Assembly (NCBI GenBank): GCA_947245585.1
Contig: CAMXPV010000032.1
Coordinates: 1-46,020, forward strand
DNA: 46,020 nucleotides
Direction of reading: 5' to 3'
Origin: an uncultured Lachnospiraceae bacterium
GTDB lineage: Bacteria > Bacillota > Clostridia > Lachnospirales > Lachnospiraceae
In this document: piece after piece, positions 1-9,053 of the stretch
Position numbering within the stretch: the stretch's first letter is position 1
Layout: every line of letters begins with the position of its first letter
The notes under the pieces: model-generated
Databases searched by the model: none
The model's input: the letters and a program-made list of their open reading frames with translations, nothing else
Told to the model about the DNA's origin: nothing
Position numbers and translations under genes: made by a program

Positions 1-11
1 AGGGGGTTCGG

Positions 12-311
12 CTAAGTGTGGCGAAAATTCATCGTCACGTTTTCGAGAATCCGGGTTACATATGGCGCTAAACATAATTCATCTTCATTTTTAAAGCGAT
101 GGTTCGGATAGGACGCGAATTTTCCATAATAAACGTCCTCCAGATAAGGAGACGGTTCCGTAAAATACATAGACGGATGGGTAATCTGGTCGCAAACCAA
201 CATGCCAATGGACGGTATATCATTCGGCAGTGACAATACAAACTCCTTATAGATTCCCACATCCGTATAAAGACTGGTTTCCAGGTAGCGTTGATACCAT
301 GTTTCCTTCAT
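12..311 (-). CDS. Hypothetical protein, possibly the N-terminal part of a transglutaminase-like protein
   Basis: This is a 99-residue protein with no signal peptide or membrane segment, rich in aromatic and acidic residues (motifs SLPNDIPSIG and QITHPSMYF). Its start follows the N-terminus of longer clostridial transglutaminase-like proteins as I remember them, but the frame stops at a TAG near the window edge. It may therefore be a short homologue or a truncated copy. An AGGAGG ribosome site lies 13-14 nt upstream of the ATG, inside a small hairpin. It is downstream of the PP2C phosphatase on the same strand, about 75 nt away, and could be co-transcribed. The function is unknown and the family link is a weak inference. 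Confidence 0.45.
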   Translation of the reverse strand: MKETWYQRYLETSLYTDVGIYKEFVLSLPNDIPSIGMLVCDQITHPSMYFTEPSPYLEDVYYGKFASYPNHRFKNEDELCLAPYVTRILENVTMNFRHT

Positions 312-325
312 GCGATTTTTATAAC

Positions 326-345
326 CTCCTAATGATTTTTAGGAG
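326..345 (-). promoter_or_regulatory. Hairpin over the ribosome binding site of the 12-311 gene
   Basis: A 7-bp inverted repeat (CTCCTAA / TTAGGAG, 6-nt loop) includes most of the AGGAGG ribosome site of the next gene. In the mRNA this site would be partly double-stranded, which could lower translation or make it conditional. Only the repeat is seen; regulation is inferred. Confidence 0.35.
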
Positions 346-385
346 TAGGCGCCCGCTCTAAAATCATGCTATCAAATAAAAAAAA

Positions 386-1774
386 TTAGGTCAAGCCATT
401 CTCCGCCATCCGCTCCCTGTATTCCACACAAAGCATGGTGATATCGTCAAACTGGGGTGCATTCCCCACAAAGGCATCTATATCCGCTCTCACAGCAGCC
501 AATAATTCCTCGGGTCTTTTTTCCGTATTCCTTTTCAGCACCTTTCCAAGCCGTTCCATTCCATAAAGCTCCTCATCTTTGTTGGTGGCTTCCGTCACGC
601 CGTCCGTGTATTGGAATATTTTGTCACCCGGCGAAAGCTGCATACTTCCACACTGATATTTCATATGTTCCATTCCCGCAAGGACAAACCCCGGCTTCAC
701 TTTATAAGCTTCAAAAGGTCCCCCGGCTCTGGCAATAAAGGTAATCTCATGTCCTGCATTCACAAAGCAGAATTCTCCCGATACCAAATCAAGCACGCCT
801 TCAAACGCGGTGATAAACATGCCTTCCTGATTGGAATCACACAGCAGGTCATTCACCTGGGAAAATACGTCCTCGAGATTGGTGTCCGGCCTCGTGCGGT
901 CTTTGATCAAGGTCTTTCCGATTACCATAAACAAGGCTGCCGGAACGCCTTTTCCCGACACATCCGCAATCACAATGGCAAGATGTCTTTCATCCACCAT
1001 AAAAAAGTCGTAAAAATCTCCTCCCACTTCCCTTGCCGGTGCCATGGAAGCATAAATATCAAATTCCGGCCGCTCCGGAAATGCCGGAAATATACAGGGA
1101 AGCATGTCCGCCTGAATCCGGTTGGCAACATCCAGCTCCGTCTCGATCCGCTGACGATCCTCACTGTCCTTTGCCTGCTGTCCCAGAAGCCCTCTGGTCC
1201 TTCCCGCCAATGTCGTACATATGGTAGATAATCCCCACAGGGCCGCCGCCCGGGTCAGCACGATGAACATCGTCGCCTCATAAAGAAGCTTTTTCGTTAT
1301 CACCCTGGGCCCCTCATAGTATGCTGCATTCAACAGCATCTGATCCCATTCTCCGTAAAACATTCCAATGTAAATAGAGGCGGAAAATAAAATCTGGGAC
1401 ACCACCAACGTGACCGTTGTCAGTCTTTTGGAATAGTAATGGCAGCTCAGCATAAGGGGCAGCGTCCACACCAACACCCCATGCTTTGGCATGGCGCTGG
1501 AAAGAATAAAGACCCCCACAATAGAGCAACACAGCACCACATATTTCATCCATCCCCTGCTGCCTCCTGTCAGACGGCACAGCAGGGAAGGCATCCAAAA
1601 GCAAATAATGACCACCGGCATCGCCGTATTCATAATCGTTAACGGCATGGTAAAAATACGCAGCAAGGTAAAAATCCATGCCGCCGCGCATACCAGACTG
1701 CACATCACCAGACATTTGGCGGCATACTTGTTTGCCTTTACTTCATTTTCGTAGAAGATATTTCGTTCCTTCAT
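386..1774 (-). CDS. Membrane-bound PP2C/SpoIIE-type serine phosphatase (RsbU-like)
   Basis: This 462-residue protein has an N-terminal half with about five hydrophobic segments (roughly residues 15-180), a short linker helix, and a C-terminal SpoIIE/PP2C domain (roughly 220-455). The metal-binding signatures are visible: GGDFYDF, DVSGKG, and FDDIT near the end. Such proteins dephosphorylate anti-anti-sigma factors or similar phosphoserine partners in response to membrane signals. The start chosen is the ATG of MKERN because GGGAGG precedes it by 7 nt; an upstream in-frame start would add 19 residues without a ribosome site. No anti-sigma or antagonist gene is adjacent, so the target is unknown. 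The family call is firm; the role in the cell is inference. Confidence 0.9.
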   Translation of the reverse strand: MKERNIFYENEVKANKYAAKCLVMCSLVCAAAWIFTLLRIFTMPLTIMNTAMPVVIICFWMPSLLCRLTGGSRGWMKYVVLCCSIVGVFILSSAMPKHGVLVWTLPLMLSCHYYSKRLTTVTLVVSQILFSASIYIGMFYGEWDQMLLNAAYYEGPRVITKKLLYEATMFIVLTRAAALWGLSTICTTLAGRTRGLLGQQAKDSEDRQRIETELDVANRIQADMLPCIFPAFPERPEFDIYASMAPAREVGGDFYDFFMVDERHLAIVIADVSGKGVPAALFMVIGKTLIKDRTRPDTNLEDVFSQVNDLLCDSNQEGMFITAFEGVLDLVSGEFCFVNAGHEITFIARAGGPFEAYKVKPGFVLAGMEHMKYQCGSMQLSPGDKIFQYTDGVTEATNKDEELYGMERLGKVLKRNTEKRPEELLAAVRADIDAFVGNAPQFDDITMLCVEYRERMAENGLT

Positions 1775-2067
1775 AATCCTACCTCCCTGGTTCTGCCTCT
1801 TTGCAGTCCGCTTCCAAAAGCATAACTCCACACAGTTTATTCTCCGGGCTAATTCATACTATTTTAATTAAACCAGAAAACTGCCTTATTTTTTTCTCTT
1901 TGAGTATAAATTGTAATTTTTTCAGCATATTTTGCACTTAGTTTACATAATTCTGAAACATTCTAGAGGCTCTTTATTCATTTTCTGAAAAAAATAGATA
2001 GGATAACCCCCTTTTCTATGCTATATTATATATATACTATTACAAGTTCAACTGGAGGTATTTCATT
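1775..2067. promoter_or_regulatory. Divergent AT-rich intergenic promoter region
   Basis: About 290 nt separate the phosphatase (minus) from the DUF2442-type gene (plus). It is very AT-rich and has no credible gene. For the plus-strand gene an extended -10, TGC followed by TATATT, is seen near 2018-2026, with GGAGG at about 2054 before the ATG at 2068. No clear -35 is present. I see no riboswitch fold. Confidence 0.45.
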
Positions 2068-2310
2068 ATGTTGAGACCAACCGCCATTCGAGCAAAAGCA
2101 ATCTGCGCCTACCAAATTTTAGTCGAATTTGATAATGGTGAGAAAAAGAATTTTGATGTGGAACCCTATATAAAAGGCGACTGGTATGGACAATTAAGAG
2201 CTTATGAATACTTTAAACGCGTTTCGACAGACGGCTTTACCGTCGTATGGCCTGACGGACAGGATATCTGTCCGGACGAACTATATGATATGGGAACACT
2301 CGTTTCATAG
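2068..2310 (+). CDS. DUF2442-type small protein
   Basis: This 80-residue soluble protein has the pattern of the DUF2442 fold: an N-terminal strand with an LVEFDNGEKK motif, a central YFKRV segment and a C-terminal WPDGQDICPDELYD motif. In many bacteria these proteins sit beside a DUF4160 partner and are suspected to be toxin-antitoxin-like or regulatory, but no DUF4160 gene is present here. The ATG has GGAGG 9 nt upstream. It is one of the few plus-strand genes in the window and forms its own unit, closed by the hairpin at 2321-2346. The family match is good; the molecular function is not known. Confidence 0.8.
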   Translation: MLRPTAIRAKAICAYQILVEFDNGEKKNFDVEPYIKGDWYGQLRAYEYFKRVSTDGFTVVWPDGQDICPDELYDMGTLVS

Positions 2311-2320
2311 ACTTCTTGAA

Positions 2321-2346
2321 AATAGGAGGGTAAAAACCCTCCTATT
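2321..2346. terminator. Bidirectional terminator between the DUF2442-type gene and pncB
   Basis: An 11-bp perfect inverted repeat, AATAGGAGGGT and ACCCTCCTATT around an AAAA loop, sits in the gap between the convergent genes and overlaps the pncB stop codon. The stem is flanked by modest T-rich sequence on both strands, so it plausibly ends both transcripts. Confidence 0.7.
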
Positions 2347-3553
2347 CGTATCTCATCCTCCAGTCAATACACCTCTGTAAATATTCCACATACTCGGGAT
2401 TCTGGCACATCCCCTTTCCGTCCACATCCGAAAGTTTCGCCACATCCTGGCCATTGCATTTTGTCACCTTCATCACGATATTTAAAGGCTCCGCTTCCGT
2501 GTCATTGGAGATATAGGTGCCTATTCCGAAAGCCACCTTCACCCTGCCTTCAAAATAGCGGAAAATATCATTTGCCTTCTTAAAATCCAGACTGTCGGAG
2601 AAGAGCAGGGTTTTTGTCGCAGGGTCAATTCCCAGTTTTTCATAATGCGCAATAATACTTTCTCCCCACGCGTAGGGGTCTCCGCTGTCATGCCGCACAC
2701 CGGAATACAGGGTGGCAAAGGTCAGGTTAAAATCCTTCAGGAAACAGGGGGTCGTAATCGTATCCGTCAGCGCGATTCCGTTTAATATCCCGTATTCCTT
2801 TACCCATTCATCCATGGCGTACCAGTTGGAGTAGGCCGGGTTGTGCTTATGATTCCCCTGTCCCACGCACATAATATACTCATGAGCCTGCGTCCCGACC
2901 GGTTTTTTACCCGTCATTTTTGCCAGATAGACATTGGATGTCCCGACAAATACGGAATTGGCGTACTCCGCCTCCGCCAGTCTTCTGATCGCCATCTCCT
3001 GCGCCTCCGCCGACAACCGTCTCCTCAAACCGAACTCGCTGAAATCAGACAAATGGTATCTGCCGTCATCCTTTTCCAACCACTTTACTTTCTCTTCCAG
3101 CTTCTCCCGAAATGTCTGCAACAGATGCCCGTAATCATAGGCCATGCGGAAATAAACCTCATTTACAATGGCAAGGGTGGGAATTTCATACATGGATGTG
3201 TTCAGCCATGTCCCTCTGGTCTCTATGGAAAGGCCATAGGAAGCATCCGTCCCAATCTGAAAATCTTCGTATCTGGGTCGCCATAACCGCAGAAAATCTA
3301 TGTAACTGCCCTTGATCCATAAAATGTTGTCCAGATACTGCAATTCCTCTTCCGTAAATCGAAGATCACAAAAATGTTTAATCTGCTCTCTCACTTCCTC
3401 GACCATTTCCGGCGTGAAATGCACATCTTTGTTTCGGCATTTGAAAGTCCAGGTTGTTTTGTAATCGGAAAACTGGTGAAAAATGACCTGCCCCATGGAA
3501 AACTTGTACATATCCGTTTCCAGAAGACTTGTTATGATTGGTTTTAACTTCAT
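2342..3553 (-). CDS. pncB: Nicotinate phosphoribosyltransferase
   Basis: PncB converts nicotinate plus PRPP to nicotinate mononucleotide, using ATP, in the Preiss-Handler route to NAD. The 403-residue length matches the bacterial PncB type. The N-terminal TDMYKFSMGQ segment, the central GTSNVYLA and GTQAHEYIMC motifs and the phosphate-binding region near SGVRHDSGDPY are all present. It lies 12 nt downstream of pncA, so the two steps of niacin salvage are co-transcribed. The frame is intact. Transcription probably starts at the promoter at 4202-4231. Confidence 0.95.
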   Translation of the reverse strand: MKLKPIITSLLETDMYKFSMGQVIFHQFSDYKTTWTFKCRNKDVHFTPEMVEEVREQIKHFCDLRFTEEELQYLDNILWIKGSYIDFLRLWRPRYEDFQIGTDASYGLSIETRGTWLNTSMYEIPTLAIVNEVYFRMAYDYGHLLQTFREKLEEKVKWLEKDDGRYHLSDFSEFGLRRRLSAEAQEMAIRRLAEAEYANSVFVGTSNVYLAKMTGKKPVGTQAHEYIMCVGQGNHKHNPAYSNWYAMDEWVKEYGILNGIALTDTITTPCFLKDFNLTFATLYSGVRHDSGDPYAWGESIIAHYEKLGIDPATKTLLFSDSLDFKKANDIFRYFEGRVKVAFGIGTYISNDTEAEPLNIVMKVTKCNGQDVAKLSDVDGKGMCQNPEYVEYLQRCIDWRMRYE

Positions 3554-3565
3554 AGCGCTGCTCTC

Positions 3566-4096
3566 CTATTCTCCCATCACAGTAATCTGGCACATTTTCA
3601 TGGTCTCTAAAGCCGCTTTGTGGGACTGCGGCGTTACGCCCGCACAGCAGCCCGCATCCACCGTTATCGTTTCCTCCGGAAAATGGGCTTTTACAAGCAG
3701 AACGTTGGACACCACGCAGATATCGGTACACAGTCCCAAGAATTCGATCTCCAGATCATCATTACCCTTGATTTTCCGAATCTCGTCCGGCAGCTCGACG
3801 GAACCGAAGGTTCCCTTTTCCAAAACCGTATACGCCTTACTTGACAGTGCTGCCTTTACCTTTTCATTGAGCTGCCAGCCGTTCGTCCCTTTGATGCAGT
3901 GAGGAACCGGCAGCTTCTTTCCCTCCGCCGTCTCCATATAGTTATCCGAATGGGTATCAAGCGTGACAAAAATACTGCCCTCAAAATTTTTAATTTTGTC
4001 CGCCACCCGGTCTACGATTCCTGCCGCCTCGCTTGTGCCTAACGCACCGTCAACAAAATCGTTCTGCATGTCCACTACCACTAAAATTTTCTGCAT
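3566..4096 (-). CDS. pncA: Nicotinamidase, isochorismatase superfamily
   Basis: PncA hydrolyses nicotinamide to nicotinate and ammonia, feeding PncB downstream. The 176-residue protein carries the catalytic set: Asp9 in VVVDMQ, Lys94 in EKGTFG and Cys127 in GLCTDICV. Metal ligands are Asp47 and His49 in LDTHSD, and His66. The start is taken at MQKIL, where AAAGGA lies 4-5 nt upstream; an in-frame start 18 nt earlier has no better site. Being first in the pncA-pncB operon, next to the twin-palindrome promoter, suggests control by NAD or niacin status, though no regulator gene is in the window. Confidence 0.93.
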   Translation of the reverse strand: MQKILVVVDMQNDFVDGALGTSEAAGIVDRVADKIKNFEGSIFVTLDTHSDNYMETAEGKKLPVPHCIKGTNGWQLNEKVKAALSSKAYTVLEKGTFGSVELPDEIRKIKGNDDLEIEFLGLCTDICVVSNVLLVKAHFPEETITVDAGCCAGVTPQSHKAALETMKMCQITVMGE

Positions 4097-4163
4097 GGTT
4101 TCCTTTCCCATCACTTTCCGCCCGAAATATCCGTTTGCCTCTATTTCGATTGCTTTGTTTTAT

Positions 4164-4192
4164 TCGACCGTTGTCGACTCGGTTTGTACCGA
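4164..4192 (-). promoter_or_regulatory. Two neighbouring palindromic operators upstream of pncAB
   Basis: Two perfect 14-nt dyads of the same architecture lie side by side: TCGACCGTTGTCGA (4164-4177) and TCGGTTTGTACCGA (4179-4192). Each has 5-bp arms around a 4-nt spacer, with centres 15 bp apart. They lie just downstream of the predicted -10 box, where a bound repressor would block transcription. The regulator is unknown; the motif does not let me choose among the known NAD-metabolism repressors. Confidence 0.6.
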
Positions 4193-4201
4193 ATTAACTA
4201 T

Positions 4202-4231
4202 ATTCTAATTTAGAATCCCTCCCTCTGTCAA
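4202..4231 (-). promoter_or_regulatory. Sigma-70-like promoter of pncAB
   Basis: On the minus strand TTGACA (complement of 4226-4231) is followed after 18 nt by TAGAAT (complement of 4202-4207). The -10 box lies within a 7-bp-arm palindrome, 4202-4216. The pncA start is about 105 nt downstream. Confidence 0.65.
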
Positions 4232-4246
4232 CACATGGAAAGCTTG

Positions 4247-5592
4247 TTAGTCAATTACCACCGTCCCAATCGTATTTGCCCCTATCGCAATCTGCGCCAT
4301 CTGCTCTCCCAGACGGACATTAACCGAAAGCGTATGATCGGTTCTGTTTAAAAGCACAGCCGCTATCTGTCCATCCGGATTGATAAACGCCGTCGCCTCC
4401 AGTTCATCCGAATAGGAGCTGCTGCCGATCCGCTCAGCCCCCGGTTTGATAAAATGTGTAAAATGCCATAGATAGTCCGCCGTGTTTCTCCGAAGCAATT
4501 CCTTTTTCTGCGTGTCAAATAAGAAAGGCGCATCGCAGAAATTTCCCACATGATTCGGCCCTCCCTTTTCATCTAACACGATATTCCAGTCATAAAACCC
4601 ATTCATACCGTGATTCATATTGCCGATCATATCATGGGCATACTTCTGCGCATTTTTCAGGAAATCATCCGCTGCAAATTTACAGTATTCAATACAGGCT
4701 TCGGAAAGGATCAGTTTCTTATCCGGAAATTTGTCATGTATCATGGACAGTGCCTCAAAATGGTCGCCGCTGTACCAATGGAATGCGATACCCGCCACCA
4801 TATGATCGGTCGTCTCATCTATGATCTCGCAGGCCCGCTCATAAGCGCGTTCCTTATTGTGGTCCCAGATAAATACCTCGATATCGGTAAGATGATTCTC
4901 CTGTAGTGCAGGCCACATATAATCCCGCAAAAACTCCTTTTCCTGCCTGGCCGTATACACGCAGGAATCCCATGTCTGCACCGCCTTGGGTTCATTTTGC
5001 AGGCTGATGCGCCTGACCAGATATCCCCGGTTTCGATATTCCCGGATATAGCGGCAGATGTAATCCGCCCAGGTCTTTTTATACTCCGGTTTTAGCTCCC
5101 CACCGTTGTTTCTGTCCCGTTATTCTTCATATAAGCCGGCGGGCTCCATGGCGTAAGCATGATTTCCAGATTTTTCCCGTATACGGTCTGCGCGTCATCC
5201 AATAATGGCAGAATGCTTTTTTCCACCCGCTTCATCTGAAAAGCGGAAAATGCGCTATCCTGCGCGTTTTCCACCGCCTCGTAATGTCCTAGCGAAAAAT
5301 CGCAGCTGTCAATCGGAATCCGCACCATACGGTATCCCATACAATCCGCCGCAAAGTATTCCCGCAGCATTTCTTCTTTCTGCCCCTTTTCCATTTGGCC
5401 GTATATATACCCGGCCGACTCCGTAAGCGCCCCGCCAAATCCCTCAAACGTCTGATAAGTCACAGACGGATAAAGATTGAAAAGCTGATTTTCTTCTCCG
5501 CCGTCAGACACAAACTCCAGTTTCTTTTCTTCCCTCTGCCTCTCCCCCTTATCATACCATGTGCCGATATAGGTCATTTTTTTCCCGTTCAT
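4247..5592 (-). pseudogene. GH30 family glycoside hydrolase, broken by a single-base frameshift
   Basis: With the frame restored this is a 448-residue GH30 enzyme (glucosylceramidase / beta-1,6-glucanase type), the usual length for the family. The N-terminal part (4-residue motif GFGG near residue 52; TPWSPPAYMKNNG near 150) reads from 5592 to about 5118, then runs into a TAG-less stop at 5092. In the next frame the protein continues through WADYICRYI and the acid/base motif SLQNEP, and then the nucleophile motif LSEACIE. One base is missing near 5111-5119, by a GGG run. There is no signal peptide, so an intact enzyme would act on imported oligosaccharides. It starts 19 nt after the response regulator with a good GAGGG site. 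Either a real frameshift or a sequence error explains this. Confidence 0.85.
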
Positions 5593-5610
5593 CCTACTGC
5601 CCTCACTTTT

Positions 5611-6345
5611 CTATTGATTTTGTTTTCGATACTCCGATGGCGACTGCCCCTTGATTTTCTTAAATACCCGGGAGAAATATTTTTCATCCTTAAACCCCAC
5701 CCGGTAAGCAATCTCATAGGTTTTCAGATAATTTTGCTGCAAATAAGTGCAGGCATGTTCGATCCGCACCTCGTTCAGGTAATCGACAAATCCCTTTGCC
5801 ATCTGCTTTTGAAATAAAGTGGACAGATAGCCCGCCGATATCCCAATTTTTTGCGCCACATCCGACAACATGAGATTTTCATAATAATGCTCTTCCACAT
5901 ATTCTTTCGCCTGCTCCACCAGATAATTTTTCTCTTCTGTTATCTGCGGCTGTTCTTTTTCCACTTTGCCGAATAATTGATCTGCCGCATGATTTGCCAT
6001 CTGCAGGATATCGGAAGAGCGAACAGGTTTTAACAGGTATTCCTTTGCACCCAACCGTAACGCCTGCTGACAGTATTTGAACTCATCATAAGCGCTCAAA
6101 ATCATCGTATACGGCAGAATTCCCGCTCGTTTTGCCTCCTGCATCACCTCGATCCCGGTCAGTAACGGCATCTGTACATCCAGGAACAAAATATCCGGTT
6201 TATCCCGAAAAATAATGTCCACCGCCTCCTGTCCATTGGAGGCCAATAATATTTTATCGAAGCGATCTGTATGTAATTGAATGTATTTTGCAATCCCGTT
6301 GCGAATCGTGTCCTCATCATCCGCAATCAATATTTTAATTCTCAT
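5611..6345 (-). CDS. YesN-like response regulator with AraC-type DNA-binding domain
   Basis: This 244-residue regulator has a receiver domain (residues 1-120; acidic pair Asp9-Asp10, phosphoacceptor Asp56 in LFLDVQMP, Lys near 106 in LLKPV) and two helix-turn-helix motifs of the AraC type at the C-terminus (roughly 145-242, ending in the typical GFKDEKYFSRVFKK and SPSEYR signatures). The start at MRIKI overlaps the end of the kinase gene by 11 nt and has GGAGGA upstream, so the pair is translationally coupled. It probably activates the adjacent sugar transporter and GH30 genes when the kinase senses the sugar. Confidence 0.93.
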   Translation of the reverse strand: MRIKILIADDEDTIRNGIAKYIQLHTDRFDKILLASNGQEAVDIIFRDKPDILFLDVQMPLLTGIEVMQEAKRAGILPYTMILSAYDEFKYCQQALRLGAKEYLLKPVRSSDILQMANHAADQLFGKVEKEQPQITEEKNYLVEQAKEYVEEHYYENLMLSDVAQKIGISAGYLSTLFQKQMAKGFVDYLNEVRIEHACTYLQQNYLKTYEIAYRVGFKDEKYFSRVFKKIKGQSPSEYRKQNQ

Positions 6346-8164
6346 TGTTCCTGCTCTCCTCCAACCCACAAGGAACCTTTATCACTACTGTCGTTCCCTT
6401 CCCGATGCCGCTCTCAATATGTAATTCATAGTTTTCACGGTACATAAGCTCCAACCGTTCTTTTACATTCTTGATCGCATACCTTCCGATACGTTGGCTC
6501 GCATACTTGCGCGTATCCGCCTGATCCCAAATTGCGTCCAACTGCTCCTTACTCATACCGACACCGGTGTCCGTTATCCGGAAAATCATATCATGTTTCT
6601 CTTTTCTCCCACGTACAGCCAAAGTGTAACTGCCATCTGCACTCTCAAATCCATGTACAATGGCATTTTCCACGAAAGGCTGCAGAATCAGTTTGGGAAT
6701 TTTCTCCTCCAAAATCTCTGGTTCCAGAGAAATCTCGTAAGTCAGCCTCTTTCCAAAGCGCATTTTCTGAATCTGCAGATACCGTTCCAGAAGCTCTGCC
6801 TCCGTCCGTACTGTTACAATACCATTTCCTCTGTTCAAAACGAGCCGAAACAGTTGGGAAAGGGACAAAATATCCTCCGCAATCTCATCGTTGCCCGACT
6901 CTGTCGCCTTCCAGTACAGCGAGTCCAATGTATTATAGAGAAAGTGGGGATTGATCTGTGCCTGAAGCGTATCAAGCTCGCTCTCCCTCTCCTTAATTGC
7001 CAGAATATAGTTTTTATCAATCAGTTCCCGAATATCGTCCACCATCCTGTTAAAGCATGCCGAAGCCTCACCCACCTCATCCTGGGTCATGACTTCCACT
7101 TTCTGACTGAAATCTCCCTGCATAAACTTTTCCATCGCCACCCGCAAACTATAAAGCGGTTTGGAGACAATGTCCGAAACAACCCGTAAAACGGGATAAA
7201 GGCCAATCAGGAAACCAACCAACAGAGCTAACGGCGCTAACAGAATCGTATTACTCATATCTCTCCATCCCACCCGCTGCACAATCTCATAGATCATGGT
7301 GCCGGTCTCTTCGTTCCGGCAGCGATAGATGTGATAGCCCTCCCAACTGCTCTTCTGCAGGACTTCTCTGCCCATGGGCTCAGAAGATTTCTGTGCAATG
7401 ATCTCCGATACCAACGCATCGTCGATATCCCCACAGCGCACAAGCTCCGCACCGTATTCGCTCATAACTACCACAGACTCCTGCTTCCCCTGCAGTGAAT
7501 TTCTGCAAATCCCGTCATAGAGTTCCGCCGAGGAACCGATCACCAAATAACCGAGCTTATGTTTCCGCGCCATGTCATATATTTCACGATACATTACGAT
7601 CTTGTCATTCTGATTTACCTGATAGGTGTCGGTCTGGCCATGCCCAATCCGCTGCCAGAGAAATTTCCCTTTTTCCTGTACGGCAAGCTTATATATCTCC
7701 TGATCTCTTACCTGTTCCATATTGCCCAGATAAGAAGACGACCGGTCAATACAATTTAAATAGGGATTGACTCCGTTTTCCGGATAAACGGCTATGCTTT
7801 TAATCTGTCCGCTGATGGCTATCATATCCTGTATCATCTGCATGGGCGCACGATTCTGCCATAGTCTGCTGTCCCTGTTCAGCACCTCCGGCTCATCCGA
7901 TGTCAATATCTTTTTTATTTCGTCGTTGATGCTGATATAGGTACCCATCTCTTTCATATCGCTTTGCAGTACATGGATACTGTCCGAAATATTCCGCACA
8001 TTCTGAATGCAGCGTTCCTCCTCGCTTTTTACCGCTGACCTGTAATTATGCACAAGAAGGAGGATGCTGATTAGCAGAAGAATTGGCGTGATAATCGCAT
8101 AGCTGTAGAACACCAGTTTTTTGCGAATACTCATTCTGGAAGTCCAATTTCTAATCTGTCTCAT
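6335..8164 (-). CDS. YesM-like sensor histidine kinase
   Basis: This 609-residue kinase has TM1 (about 17-38), an extracytoplasmic sensor domain (about 40-300), TM2 (about 305-327), HAMP (about 330-385), the His_kinase domain with phosphoacceptor His407 in QINPHFLYNTLD, and a HATPase with DTGVGM and GKGTTV motifs. This is the layout of Firmicutes kinases that sense oligosaccharides with a binding protein. The ATG at 8164 was chosen because GGAGG lies 5 nt upstream. It lies between the permease genes and its regulator in one minus-strand run. The frame is intact, even though the binding protein it may need is interrupted. Confidence 0.93.
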   Translation of the reverse strand: MRQIRNWTSRMSIRKKLVFYSYAIITPILLLISILLLVHNYRSAVKSEEERCIQNVRNISDSIHVLQSDMKEMGTYISINDEIKKILTSDEPEVLNRDSRLWQNRAPMQMIQDMIAISGQIKSIAVYPENGVNPYLNCIDRSSSYLGNMEQVRDQEIYKLAVQEKGKFLWQRIGHGQTDTYQVNQNDKIVMYREIYDMARKHKLGYLVIGSSAELYDGICRNSLQGKQESVVVMSEYGAELVRCGDIDDALVSEIIAQKSSEPMGREVLQKSSWEGYHIYRCRNEETGTMIYEIVQRVGWRDMSNTILLAPLALLVGFLIGLYPVLRVVSDIVSKPLYSLRVAMEKFMQGDFSQKVEVMTQDEVGEASACFNRMVDDIRELIDKNYILAIKERESELDTLQAQINPHFLYNTLDSLYWKATESGNDEIAEDILSLSQLFRLVLNRGNGIVTVRTEAELLERYLQIQKMRFGKRLTYEISLEPEILEEKIPKLILQPFVENAIVHGFESADGSYTLAVRGRKEKHDMIFRITDTGVGMSKEQLDAIWDQADTRKYASQRIGRYAIKNVKERLELMYRENYELHIESGIGKGTTVVIKVPCGLEESRNNEN

Positions 8165-8205
8165 AGCACCCTCCATCATTTCAAAAAAATAAAATACGAC
8201 TTATT

Positions 8206-9042
8206 TTATCCTTTTACCGCCCCCATTGCAACACCCTTGGTAATGTGTTTATTTAAGAGCACGTACACAATAACCGCCGGAGCCGCCGTCAACGCCATAA
8301 CCGCAAACTGCACCGCATAGTTGGAGGAATACTCTCCGGTAAACTCCAATACGGAAAAGGGCAGCGTCTTCCACTTCGGCGTACTCAAATAGGTACTTGC
8401 CATCATAAACTCATTCCAGTTATTTAAGAAAGTCATAATCGCCACCGTTGCAATGGAGGGCTTCAGAAGAGGCGTCACAATCTGAAAAACAATCCTGTAA
8501 ATTCCACAACCGTCCATCACTGCTGCCTCCTCCAATTCCTTTGGCAAAGATTGGATAAAGCCTGTCATTAAAAACATGCCCTGTGGCAGGGAAAACGCCA
8601 CATACGGAATCAGAAGCGCCCAAATCGTGTCTGTCAGGTGAAAATTACTGTATATTTTATAGTTGGGAAGCAGCGTCGCGTGAATCGGAATCATCATTCC
8701 CATTACAAGCAGTGTGCTTACCAAACCGCTCAACTTCCATTTCATGCGCTGGCAGGCGAACGCCGCCATAATGGATATGATTACAACCAGAATCACCGCC
8801 AACGTATTAATCAGAACACTGTTTTTCAAATAATGTAAAAAATTACCGTCTACAAACGCCTTCACATAGTTATCCCAGCGTATTTTTTCCGGAATAATCA
8901 GCAACCCGTTCGTAAACATCTCGTTACTGCTGCCAAGTGAAAAATCCACAAGCCAGATCAGGGGAAACAACTGGATGACCGCAACCATTACCAATACAAT
9001 CCACAAAATAATTTTACCGATTTTCTTATCATTTTCTTTCAT
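8206..9042 (-). CDS. CUT1 sugar ABC transporter permease, MalG type
   Basis: This is a 278-residue inner-membrane permease with about six hydrophobic segments and the EAA loop that contacts the ATPase (KELEEAAVMDGCG near residue 172). The short N-terminus and the ending with GVAMGAVKG are typical of MalG-like subunits. It pairs with the MalF-like permease 11 nt upstream. No ATPase is in this locus, as is usual for Firmicutes CUT1 systems that share an MsmX-type ATPase encoded elsewhere. The substrate is probably a beta-glucoside or glucan oligosaccharide, judging from the GH30 gene. Confidence 0.92.
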   Translation of the reverse strand: MKENDKKIGKIILWIVLVMVAVIQLFPLIWLVDFSLGSSNEMFTNGLLIIPEKIRWDNYVKAFVDGNFLHYLKNSVLINTLAVILVVIISIMAAFACQRMKWKLSGLVSTLLVMGMMIPIHATLLPNYKIYSNFHLTDTIWALLIPYVAFSLPQGMFLMTGFIQSLPKELEEAAVMDGCGIYRIVFQIVTPLLKPSIATVAIMTFLNNWNEFMMASTYLSTPKWKTLPFSVLEFTGEYSSNYAVQFAVMALTAAPAVIVYVLLNKHITKGVAMGAVKG

Positions 9043-9053
9043 GCCGCCACCTC

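Noticed and set aside
611..1231. Plus-strand frame of about 200 codons inside the phosphatase gene
   Set aside because: It is antisense to a conserved PP2C domain, with no start signal and no recognisable motif.
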